Assembly: GCA_039105265.1 (NCBI GenBank)
Contig: JAPFFF010000005.1
Location: 6,123,501 to 6,187,500 of the forward strand
Length of the DNA stretch: 64,000 bases
From: Tritrichomonas musculus
Lineage: Eukaryota > Parabasalia > Tritrichomonadida > Tritrichomonadidae
Reading direction: 5' to 3'
Shown here: positions 1-9,022 of the stretch, piece after piece
Position numbering within the stretch: position 1 is the stretch's first letter
Layout: every line of letters starts with the position of its first letter
Made by a program: the position numbers and the translations under genes
Notes under the pieces: model-generated
The model's database searches: none
Seen by the model: the letters and a program-made list of their open reading frames with translations, nothing else
What the model was told of the DNA's origin: nothing

Positions 1-3000
1 ATTGCAGTTTCTAAATTTCGTACGACGTACTTTCCTTGTTTGTATCCTTTCCCAACCATTGCCAGTGCGAAAGAATTATCTTTTTCTTGTGCATATTTTA
101 TTAAAAAAGAAAAAGACAAGATAGAATTTGAATTCCTTATCAAATCATGACAATCTCTGTATTCTTCACAGCAGAAACAAGGATGAATGCAGTTTTTTCG
201 AGCCAAATTTTTATTGAATTTTTTATAAAATATATGAAAATGCTCTGTGTATTTTGCATTCAACTCTTTTCTATGCTTCATAAGAAAATCAAGTGCTTTC
301 CCTTGCTCATGATTATTAACAAGGATCTGTAACATAAGATAAATGTATTTTTCTTGAAATTTTTTAGGATATTTGTTTTCAAATGCTAAATCTGCAATTT
401 TTTTCGCTCTTTCTTTATCTGTTGGAATTCCTTTTCCATACAAAAGATGATAAGCGAAATAAAGATCATATAAATATGGATTCCATGAGATTCCATTTTG
501 TATCAATATATTAGATTGTGTATAATTTTCATTATTATCATAAAAATGAATCAATTTAATAATTAACTTTTCATTTAACATTCCAACTGGAAACACTTTG
601 TAGTTTTCAATATTGATATTTGCGTAGATTTTGAACAAATAATTCAATCGAATTAAAGAATCAAAATGACTTAGTTCTGCTGCTTTTTTATAATATGAAA
701 CAGATTGCTCAAAATTATGTTCATCAGTTTCAAGGTACATTGCATAATTAAACATCGCATCTGGATCTCCAGCATCACAACATTCTTTCATGAAAATTTT
801 GAAAAGATTGACGTTTTCTCTTTTCTGCTTTAAAAATATCGCATAATAAAATTTGCCTTTATAGTTGTCTTGCTTAGATGATTCTCGAAAATAATATTCA
901 ACATCATTAATATCTTCGCCAATAGAATTAAGGCATAGCATTGCATATCGCCATTGTGCTTCAGAATCACCTTTATCTGCTGCTTCTTTGAAATATTTGG
1001 CAGCTTTTGTGTAATTAACTGGAAATCCATCTTTTCCATAAAAATAAGATTTCGCAAGTTGAATTTCATCATAATTTTCAGTATTTTCAGATAATAAAAC
1101 TTTTTCAGAATAAGTTTGTCCTATTTTCTTCTTCCATTGCTTTATTTTATTAGCAAATAAAAACGTTCCATAAATAATGTTAGATTTATCTGATTTGTTA
1201 AATTTTGGGTTATCAGATTTAATTGATTCAGATTCATCATCTTCATGCAAATCATTTGATTCATTTGGGTTTGTTTCGTTTGGATCATCAAATTTGAGTA
1301 ATTTTGCTTTACTTAATGCTGGCTTTTCAGATTCATTTGATTCATATTTATTGTAATATTTTTCTTTAATTGATAAACTGACCAAATTGCTATCAAATTT
1401 GTCATTATCAAGATAAAAATTGATCTTTGGAAATTGTAATGGATCATCCAGAACCATTGACTGTGTATAATAGTTAAAAATGTCGTTAGCATCAAAATCA
1501 GCCAAATATGATCTCCAAACATGTTTTCTTATTAAGCAATCAATTATTTCAGCTTTTATGCATCCTTGTTCAGCTGCAACTAAAAAACATTTTCGTGCTT
1601 CATTCAAATTACGAGGGAATAAAATTCCATTGAAATATAAATAGCCAAGAACTGTCATTGCTTCAGGCGACTCTTTTGCTGCTTCTTCATAAAATTTGAC
1701 AGATAAATCACGTAAAATTGGAAATCCATTAAATCCAGTAAAAAAAGCAAAGCCAACATAAAGCATTGATAAAACATGCTTTTCTTGAACTTTTTTAAGA
1801 ATCGCTTTTTGATCACGTGGAATTCTATTGATGATTTTATCAGTTGATTCATTTTCCAATGCTTTGGTTATTTGCACTTTCATGTGATTAATTAATTTGC
1901 TTTTTGATTCATTGGCATTTTTAATTGAATTCAAGATTTCTGAAGCTTTGGTCAAATTATAAGGCAAAATATATCCTTTAACATATTGAACGGCTAATTC
2001 AATTTGCGCTTCAATATTCTTCTGATTTGAAGCTTCTGTTAGAAAATGAATGGCCTGAATTCTTAATGCTTCTATTTGGTACTCAAAATCTTCTTTCTTT
2101 TTATACAAATAAAAATTGTCATTTTTCTTTTTTTCTATTGTTTCAATCGAACTCATTAATTCTTTATAGATATTGAAAGGACTTTCATCTTCACAAATTT
2201 CATACCATTTTGGAATAATTAGCGATATGTCTTCATTATATAAATATCTAACTAATTTATCTTTTAATGGCTTCACAATTGCTGCCAGTTGCTTGACATG
2301 GCCTTCAGAAAGTGAATTTAAAAGAAACAAATCACCACTACTTAACTTTTCTTTCTCTTTGTTTTTAATGAAATAATTACAAATATATTCAATTGAATCT
2401 AAATTTAATAACGAATCGTATTTAGTATTACCTTGGACATCACAATTAAGATATTTGAGATATTTTTGATAAGAATACTCTGAAATAAAACCAGAATCGC
2501 CTGAAAATGGAGTTGTTTTGAAAAAGTTAATAAAATCATCAAATGTTGGTCGATTTTCATTTCCGGCTTGTTTGCATTTTTCAATAAGTAATTTTAAATT
2601 TTCATTGATTTTCATTGATGAACCAATTTCTTGACTTTTTTTCTCAAAAAGAATATTCATTATGTCAAGATATTTTTTTAATAAATCATTTTCTGAAAAT
2701 TTGTTAGATTCTCCAAAATTAATGTAGTCAATCAGCTTAGGATTACCATCATCATCTATAATTATTGTTGAAGTTGAAAAATTTGGATAATAATAGCCTT
2801 TTGATAAAAGATATGAAAGTCCTACCGCTAATCCAATAAGTATTTTTTGAATATTTAAATAAGTTAAATTGATTTTGTTGATATTTGCGGCGTTTTTTAA
2901 ATATCCGTAAAATAAATATGGTTTTTGGATTGAATATCCAGAAATTGTTACTAGGGAAGGATGATTCAAATCAAATGATTTTTCTATATGATTTATGAAT

Positions 3001-3173
3001 GAGTACTTTGTATCAGGATCATATTTTTCTCCTTTTTTTATGAGAAAAAATTTTTGATGAGTATCTTCATTTTCAGCGACGTAGATTGATATTAGTTTTG
3101 TTAGCTCCTCCATTAAATAATCATTATGGTTAAAAATATGAATAGGGTCAACAATTGTATTTTTTATTTCCAT
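1..3173 (-). CDS. Sel1-repeat protein with N-terminal pseudokinase domain (partial, C terminus outside window)
   Basis: An open frame starts at the ATG at 3173 and runs to the window edge without a stop (at least 1057 residues). Residues about 25-220 follow a protein kinase fold: a lysine at FLIK (K46), a helical lobe with GLSYLLSKG, and a C-lobe ending in NRPTFDDF. The catalytic loop reads YPNFSTST where HRDLKPSN is expected, so the Asp is Asn131, the Lys is Ser133 and the Asn is Thr136. DFG is DYI (D149). It should therefore be catalytically dead. The rest is helical and contains several Sel1-like (TPR-type) repeats, for example FYEEAAKESPEAMTVLGYLY, YFKEAADKGDSEAQWRYAML and FALAMVGKGYKQGKYV near the edge. 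Kinase plus Sel1 architectures are common in trichomonads and are read as scaffolds. The role of this one is unknown. An Asn/Glu/Ser-rich linker interrupts the repeats near residues 620-660. Confidence 0.85.
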   Translation of the reverse strand, partial: MEIKNTIVDPIHIFNHNDYLMEELTKLISIYVAENEDTHQKFFLIKKGEKYDPDTKYSFINHIEKSFDLNHPSLVTISGYSIQKPYLFYGYLKNAANINKINLTYLNIQKILIGLAVGLSYLLSKGYYYPNFSTSTIIIDDDGNPKLIDYINFGESNKFSENDLLKKYLDIMNILFEKKSQEIGSSMKINENLKLLIEKCKQAGNENRPTFDDFINFFKTTPFSGDSGFISEYSYQKYLKYLNCDVQGNTKYDSLLNLDSIEYICNYFIKNKEKEKLSSGDLFLLNSLSEGHVKQLAAIVKPLKDKLVRYLYNEDISLIIPKWYEICEDESPFNIYKELMSSIETIEKKKNDNFYLYKKKEDFEYQIEALRIQAIHFLTEASNQKNIEAQIELAVQYVKGYILPYNLTKASEILNSIKNANESKSKLINHMKVQITKALENESTDKIINRIPRDQKAILKKVQEKHVLSMLYVGFAFFTGFNGFPILRDLSVKFYEEAAKESPEAMTVLGYLYFNGILFPRNLNEARKCFLVAAEQGCIKAEIIDCLIRKHVWRSYLADFDANDIFNYYTQSMVLDDPLQFPKINFYLDNDKFDSNLVSLSIKEKYYNKYESNESEKPALSKAKLLKFDDPNETNPNESNDLHEDDESESIKSDNPKFNKSDKSNIIYGTFLFANKIKQWKKKIGQTYSEKVLLSENTENYDEIQLAKSYFYGKDGFPVNYTKAAKYFKEAADKGDSEAQWRYAMLCLNSIGEDINDVEYYFRESSKQDNYKGKFYYAIFLKQKRENVNLFKIFMKECCDAGDPDAMFNYAMYLETDEHNFEQSVSYYKKAAELSHFDSLIRLNYLFKIYANINIENYKVFPVGMLNEKLIIKLIHFYDNNENYTQSNILIQNGISWNPYLYDLYFAYHLLYGKGIPTDKERAKKIADLAFENKYPKKFQEKYIYLMLQILVNNHEQGKALDFLMKHRKELNAKYTEHFHIFYKKFNKNLARKNCIHPCFCCEEYRDCHDLIRNSNSILSFSFLIKYAQEKDNSFALAMVGKGYKQGKYVVRNLETA

Positions 3174-3825
3174 TAAAAAATCAAATTTGATATATGATTT
3201 TTCAATTGTTATTTTTGGTCATATTATTTTCTGAAAAAGTTTTGTTTTATTATTAAAAGATTTACAAAAGCTAATATCCTGACAAATTTTTAATTAATTT
3301 TTGTATTTAAATTTAATTATATAATATTTAATTTCTATAAATTATATTTTTTGTTTAATTAATATATTAATCTTGAAATTTCAAGATATATTATTATTCG
3401 ACTCTTTCAATTTAATTGATAATTTTATTTTTTATTTTGATCAATGATACATTCAATTTTATTTAGTTTTGAATTTTTCAAAAAAATATAGAAATAATCA
3501 AGCAATTTTATGTGCCAAAAAAAATTGGCAGTTCCGATTGGTTTTTAATCCGAATAATTTAAATAAACAAAAAAATGATTGCTTAAGTATTTTAAATATT
3601 GGAATTCATATTTAATTCAGGATATCTCTCTTTTTTATATTATGAATAATATCAAAATTGATATTTTGGCCAATAGAAACAAATTTTATATAATATATTT
3701 TAATTAACATATAAAATATATAATTGTTATTGTAAATATTCATATTTTAATGAGATATATTGAAAATTTTGTAAAATTAAATTCAATTTCGTTCGTCCAT
3801 TTTCTCTTTCTAGTTGTTTTTACTG
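3174..3825. other. Divergent intergenic region
   Basis: About 650 very AT-rich bases lie between two divergently transcribed genes, so both promoters should be here. A GAAAAAGTT match lies at about 3233, some 60 bases upstream of the minus-strand start. Near the plus-strand gene the pyrimidine-rich stretch GTCCATTTTCTCTTTC sits 10-30 bases before the ATG and could hold an initiator. Nothing else is recognisable. Confidence 0.5.
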
Positions 3826-6435
3826 ATGATTAATAGAACAGAAGCCGAAAATTCAAGCAAATATGAAACTATTTCAACTATTGAAGAATTTGATTCTCTT
3901 CTTAATAATATCAATCAAGGCATATCTTTAAATCAAAATAATCAGCCTTTCAATGATAGAAATATTCTAATAAGAGATATTGATGATGATGAAAATAGGC
4001 CAAAAAGCACTTGTAAATTCATTTTAATTAATACTTTATATCGAATTCCTGACTTGTTTATTTTTTTACTTTTAATATTTGATGCAATTTTTTATTTTAT
4101 TTCTCATTTTCTAATAATAATAGAATGGATAATTAGTTTTTATTCTGTTATTGTAATGAACTATATTTTCTTTGTTTCTTCTATTGTTTCATATTCGATG
4201 GCACCGATATATCAGAGCCTCTCAGAAGAATGGCTAAATTTTGCAGCTTCATTTGCCCAAGTAATATTAGCATCACCGCTAATTGCATTTTATATTGTTT
4301 ATGTTATTAAATCCATTGTTAATCTTGGTGAATTTGTGAAAACTACACCAAAAGTCATCAAAAACTTCATTACAATGTATCGAATAGATTACAAAGATGA
4401 TTTTTTGATATTTACTTCAATGTTCTTTAAATATGATTATAAAAAAGTTTTCAATTTGCGAACATCATTATTCATATTTTCATGTTTTTTGCAAACTTGT
4501 CTTTTGTTAGCCATTTCTTGTGTTATTGGTTATTTTTTATTTTGCAAAGATAAATTCATCATTATTTTAGGAGTATCTGTTTATTTACTCAACACAATCC
4601 AAATATTTTTACTTATAGCTCCTTCATATTTATATTTTGTCCAGACTTTATTAAATAAAAAATGCAAAAAAGTTCGATATGTTTTAGCAATGAAAAAATA
4701 CTATAAAAAATTAATAGAAATTGAAGAAGACTCAGATGATTCTAAACCAAAAAAGGCTGATTCAAGTAAAGAAACTAAATCAAGGCCAATAATAGAGCAT
4801 TTAGATAATTTGAATGAATCCGATTCTGAATTAAACGAATCATCATCATTGTCATTATCGAATCGATCTGAATCAGACAAGTCAATATCCAGTCAATCAG
4901 ATCAATCCGACCAACAAAGTGATGTTAAAATGACAATTATGAAAGCATATGAAAATATGAAATCGAATATCAAAGAGTTATTCAAAGAGGAAGAAGAAGA
5001 CGATGAAGGAAAAATTGTCAATGATGAAGATATTGAAAAATTAGAATTTGACGAAAAAAGATATCAAAATATATATAAAGAAATGCTAAAGACAGTACGT
5101 GAATTGGAATTGGCTCATAATTATTATTCTTTGTACTCTTTTTCAACAGAAATTGCTTTTGATAAGCACAAACAAACAAGAAAAAGAATTTGTATGTTTT
5201 TCTTCTTCATTTTAAATCTAGTAATTATTGTCTTTGACATCTATCATTTGATTAATGATTATTCTGACTATTTGTTAGCATCAATCATTGTTCGTGCAAT
5301 AATGATTCCACTCTTTTCATATTATAATATTCTTATTGTATTGTATCGTAAAGCAAAAGATAAAACAATAAGATATGTTAATTATGCATCAATTGTCATC
5401 ACAGTTTTAATTGTGTTGGTTATCATTTTAGGCTTTTCATATAGCAGAATATATAGAATTAAATATAGAATAAATGACTTAGATTATTTTCCACCATTTA
5501 AAAACATTACAATTGCAAATGAGCATTCATTGATTCATCCAATTTGTGACTTAAACATTTTTGGTGTCTCTTCGTTTGATGCTTTTGGTTATGCTCTTGC
5601 AGGATTTGATGTAAATCGTAATTATACAGTATTTGATAATCAAATGAAAATATTCTTCGGAAATGATTATAAAAAGCATATTTCTTATCATGTTTATGAA
5701 CTTGATCGATATTTCCAATTTCTTAAATTTTATGATTCATCGATTAATACAACAATATTTGCTTTTCGAGGTTATAATTCTGGTCCTGAAATTGCATTTC
5801 AATTTGAATTGTTTGCTTCAAATTATATTATTCCATTTTTCGAAGATAACGTTCCTTTCCTTGGATTAATTAATGATTATTGGTTAGGCTTTTATACTGA
5901 CTTCTTACATGCTTTTGGCTTAAGATTTTTCGAGAATCGAAATTTAATGGTTAAATATGTCAAATCAATTCGAGAAATTTATGAGAAAGAAAACTTTTCT
6001 GAGCATGATAATGTTCTTTTCACGGGAATTAATGCTGGTGGTGTAATTGCTAAAGTTGTTGGCACTTTATCAGAAAGAAGATCGATTTCATTTATTAGTT
6101 TTCCAATGGCGATGGATTTCTTAGAACATTTGTTCCATTTTCCCTCAAATTACATGAGCTATGTAACAAATGTATTCAATATCGATGGAATTTTCTCAAA
6201 ACCAGATTCAGAACATACAATCAATATTGGCATTGATACACCTTTGTTTCATCAATCTCCTTTTTGTACAACAGGATTTTGTGAAATATTCTCAAGAGTA
6301 GACTATATTTACAGAACTTTCTGTACAATGTCTGAAACCTGCGGTAGAGGTAACCAATTTAATTACTATTGCAGAAAAACAATCGGTGAAAAAAATTTAG
6401 AAACAATTCGAGAAAATTTACAGGAAACTGATTGA
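3826..6435 (+). CDS. Polytopic membrane protein with inactive lipase-3-like C-terminal domain
   Basis: The protein is 869 residues from the first ATG at 3826; the frame stays open a little upstream but without an ATG. A hydrophilic N terminus of about 60 residues is followed by roughly four to six hydrophobic segments between residues 70 and 280. A cytosol-like acidic, Ser/Asp/Glu-rich loop follows (about 300-440), then three or four more hydrophobic segments (about 455-545). The C-terminal third resembles a class 3 lipase (alpha/beta hydrolase): a strand TTIFAFRGYNSG like the family's FRGT element, then VLFTGINAGGVIAK where active members have GHSLGG, then a SISFISFP strand and a late His-containing segment. 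The nucleophile Ser is Asn (N736), so lipase activity is unlikely. Active members with a similar membrane layout are diacylglycerol lipases; that comparison is inference. Confidence 0.75.
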   Translation: MINRTEAENSSKYETISTIEEFDSLLNNINQGISLNQNNQPFNDRNILIRDIDDDENRPKSTCKFILINTLYRIPDLFIFLLLIFDAIFYFISHFLIIIEWIISFYSVIVMNYIFFVSSIVSYSMAPIYQSLSEEWLNFAASFAQVILASPLIAFYIVYVIKSIVNLGEFVKTTPKVIKNFITMYRIDYKDDFLIFTSMFFKYDYKKVFNLRTSLFIFSCFLQTCLLLAISCVIGYFLFCKDKFIIILGVSVYLLNTIQIFLLIAPSYLYFVQTLLNKKCKKVRYVLAMKKYYKKLIEIEEDSDDSKPKKADSSKETKSRPIIEHLDNLNESDSELNESSSLSLSNRSESDKSISSQSDQSDQQSDVKMTIMKAYENMKSNIKELFKEEEEDDEGKIVNDEDIEKLEFDEKRYQNIYKEMLKTVRELELAHNYYSLYSFSTEIAFDKHKQTRKRICMFFFFILNLVIIVFDIYHLINDYSDYLLASIIVRAIMIPLFSYYNILIVLYRKAKDKTIRYVNYASIVITVLIVLVIILGFSYSRIYRIKYRINDLDYFPPFKNITIANEHSLIHPICDLNIFGVSSFDAFGYALAGFDVNRNYTVFDNQMKIFFGNDYKKHISYHVYELDRYFQFLKFYDSSINTTIFAFRGYNSGPEIAFQFELFASNYIIPFFEDNVPFLGLINDYWLGFYTDFLHAFGLRFFENRNLMVKYVKSIREIYEKENFSEHDNVLFTGINAGGVIAKVVGTLSERRSISFISFPMAMDFLEHLFHFPSNYMSYVTNVFNIDGIFSKPDSEHTINIGIDTPLFHQSPFCTTGFCEIFSRVDYIYRTFCTMSETCGRGNQFNYYCRKTIGEKNLETIRENLQETD

Positions 6436-6650
6436 GAAAGGATATCTCTTGCGAATTAGTTTGTTTGATTTGTTTCAATAATCATTTTAAAGAGCATCAA
6501 ATGAAATAGATTTTAAAAACATAAAATATTCTTTTCTTAAAAAAACATATATGTTATATATTAAATTGATTTTTTCTTCATTAGTAAAAACAATTTTATG
6601 AACATTTTAAATGAATAAAATAGACAAGATGAAATTTGAATATTCAAAGT

Positions 6651-7967
6651 TTAGATAAATCTTCCATAAATTTCAAATGATTCAAATGCCAAATAATTAT
6701 TATTACTCCAATTTGGACCTGTTGAATACATTCGAATATATTTGAATTTCGTGGGTTTTGGATGGTTCATGGTGAAAGTGTGAACAACGCTGTCTCCATT
6801 CAAAATTGGACAGTCTTTCTCTTCATCAATCGTTTCCCATGAATTGTTGTCATTTGAGCCCTGAATCACCCAACTCTTCGGATGGTTGCTGTTTGTGCAC
6901 CAGTTACGTGATCTGATTGTGTAGTGCGTTGGAACAACTCGATGCTCTTTGAAGTCAAAGCAGATCCAGCTATTTGCTTCGTTATCTGAATGAAATGATT
7001 TACTTTGGTCACCAAATATGGCAACATAACGCGGATGGTAGTTACTAGTAGCCAATGATGAAGCTGTGAAGTTGACTTCATTCTCAATTTTGCCTCCAGT
7101 CTGTGTTTGGAGGTAATTGAAGATTCCTTTGTATTCTTTATCTTTTGTGTATTCAAACATTGTGCCTTCATTCTTCACCTGCGGCTCGCTGTATCTGGCA
7201 GAGTGCTTGCTTTCTGATTCTGGTTTTCTTTGAACTTCTTCGCAAAGCCGTTTTGACAGTTCTTTCCATGTGCCAAGCGACATTTCGCTCGGGTTGTAAG
7301 CATAGACAAACTCTTTCATCGCTTCTGATGAAACATTTGTGAATAAAACGGTTTCATACAAAATTGTATACTCTGAATTATTTGAATAGAGTTCGTTAAT
7401 AAACTTCAATAGTTGATCTTCACTTTTCAATCGAAGTTGATCGTTGTTCAAAATTTTAATAATGGTGTCAATTGTGAGTTTTCTCAGTTCTTCTTCTTGG
7501 TTCTCACAAAGTTCGAAGAAATGTGATGATGTGAAGTCAATTTCTCTTAAAAGGTGGTTACAATAAAATATGGGAAACTTTTCATGCTGTTGAAGAAGAC
7601 TTAGAACATTATCATTTGTAATTTCAAATTCTTCTTCGTAATCGAGTTCAATGGATTTATTACCTAGTGTTTCAATGACTTCTGATAAAAATGGAATTTC
7701 GTCTTTCGAAAAAGTAGTAGACTCGAAATTCGCTAGCTTTATAAAATGCGAGAAATCGCCTTGTTGTCGCGTATTAAATGTAAATCTGTCAATCGTTGGA
7801 TCATTTGTGTGAATTTTGCAAATAATCGGTGATAAAAGATCAGAAACAAGCTTAGTGGTTTTGAATTCCTTATCATTTACGATAAATGTAAAGTCTTCTA
7901 CATAATTATGGATGGGTACTGTCAAAATACTTGATGTTTTAAGCTGGACTTGCATTCCTTTCCTCAT
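6651..7967 (-). CDS. BTB/POZ-like protein with C-terminal F5/8 type C (discoidin-like) domain
   Basis: The protein is 438 residues and starts at the ATG at 7967. Residues about 20-110 resemble a BTB domain (DFTFIVNDKEFKTTKLVSDLLSPIICK, with the usual F-x-V-N-x-x-x-F-x-x-x-K pattern). A helical BACK-like segment follows to about 235. After a polar linker, residues about 290-437 form a galactose-binding-like F5/8C domain: SWICFDFKEHRVVPTHYTIR, HPKSWVIQGSNDNNSWETID, KFKYIRMYSTGPNW and the closing FESFEIYGRF are typical. This combination is a large trichomonad family of unknown function, possibly Cullin-3 adaptors with a ligand-binding tail. There is no signal peptide, so an intracellular site is expected. 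The 3' end faces the membrane protein gene, with a 215-bp gap. Confidence 0.85.
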   Translation of the reverse strand: MRKGMQVQLKTSSILTVPIHNYVEDFTFIVNDKEFKTTKLVSDLLSPIICKIHTNDPTIDRFTFNTRQQGDFSHFIKLANFESTTFSKDEIPFLSEVIETLGNKSIELDYEEEFEITNDNVLSLLQQHEKFPIFYCNHLLREIDFTSSHFFELCENQEEELRKLTIDTIIKILNNDQLRLKSEDQLLKFINELYSNNSEYTILYETVLFTNVSSEAMKEFVYAYNPSEMSLGTWKELSKRLCEEVQRKPESESKHSARYSEPQVKNEGTMFEYTKDKEYKGIFNYLQTQTGGKIENEVNFTASSLATSNYHPRYVAIFGDQSKSFHSDNEANSWICFDFKEHRVVPTHYTIRSRNWCTNSNHPKSWVIQGSNDNNSWETIDEEKDCPILNGDSVVHTFTMNHPKPTKFKYIRMYSTGPNWSNNNYLAFESFEIYGRFI

Positions 7968-9022
7968 TTATGAAAATTTTCATCAATATGCCATTTTAAC
8001 AAAAAATCATCATATCTAATGATTCTATTTTATTTTTAATATTATTATTTAAAAATTAAATTACATATTTAAATTGTAATTTATTATTATTATTATTATT
8101 ATTTTCTTTCATTTTTTTTTTTTTTAAATTATTCCAATTTCTCATAAGCATATTTATTTCAGCCACAATTATCACGTTCATCATCTTAAAACCACAAAAA
8201 ATATCTAATAATGATGTTGAAGACTTATTTTAATAAAATCTTGCAAACCAAAGGTATTCAAGTATGAATTTACACATAATTTATGCTTGTTAAGGCATTT
8301 GTAATTTTATATGTCGTTTACCTAAGTCATATTTTAAAGTTTTAAAAATATATGTATTTTTATAATTTATATATTGGAATGAAGTTGGATTGAAAATGCT
8401 TGGGACAACATTCAATTTTTTTCAATGTTTCTCTGAAAATCTACTTGGGATTTATTAACCTTAAAAATGATTAATTTTGATCTTTATATATTGAAAAATT
8501 TTGCCTCAAGCCTTTTGAATCTAACTTTAATTTTCCTAGACATGATTTACCGAAAAATAGATCTATCGAATTTCGTTACGTTTTAAATCAAAATTGAACT
8601 GATTATTTTCTGTTTGGCTTAAAGTACTTATCGATAAATATCGAATATCAAACCAAATACTATCAATTATTGTTTTTTTGCTAATATCTATAACCGATAA
8701 ATTTTTTGATTTAAATAAATGATAAATAAATAAAAACTGATATTAGTTTGATCAAAAAGTTATATCTTAGCAAAAAAAAAATTGGCCTTTAGGTTATTTT
8801 TATTATCTTTATTTATTCAATTATTGTTTTTTTTAATATCGTTCAAAAAAATATACTTAAATATGAACTAAGATAAAAACAAATATTAGTATCAAATATA
8901 TAAAATAATAATAAATATTGAAATTAATTTATTTATTTTTATTATTCCATTTTTGATGTTTTATCATAATCGCATATTCAGAACATTCTCAAATTGAATG
9001 CTGAACTATTACTCAAATTTCA
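7968..9022. other. Intergenic, AT-rich, divergent
   Basis: About 1.05 kb between divergently transcribed genes. It holds homopolymer and (ATT)n runs near 8078-8125 and TCAAAAAGTTATATC at about 8754. No convincing reading frame, RNA gene or element remnant was seen. Confidence 0.5.
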
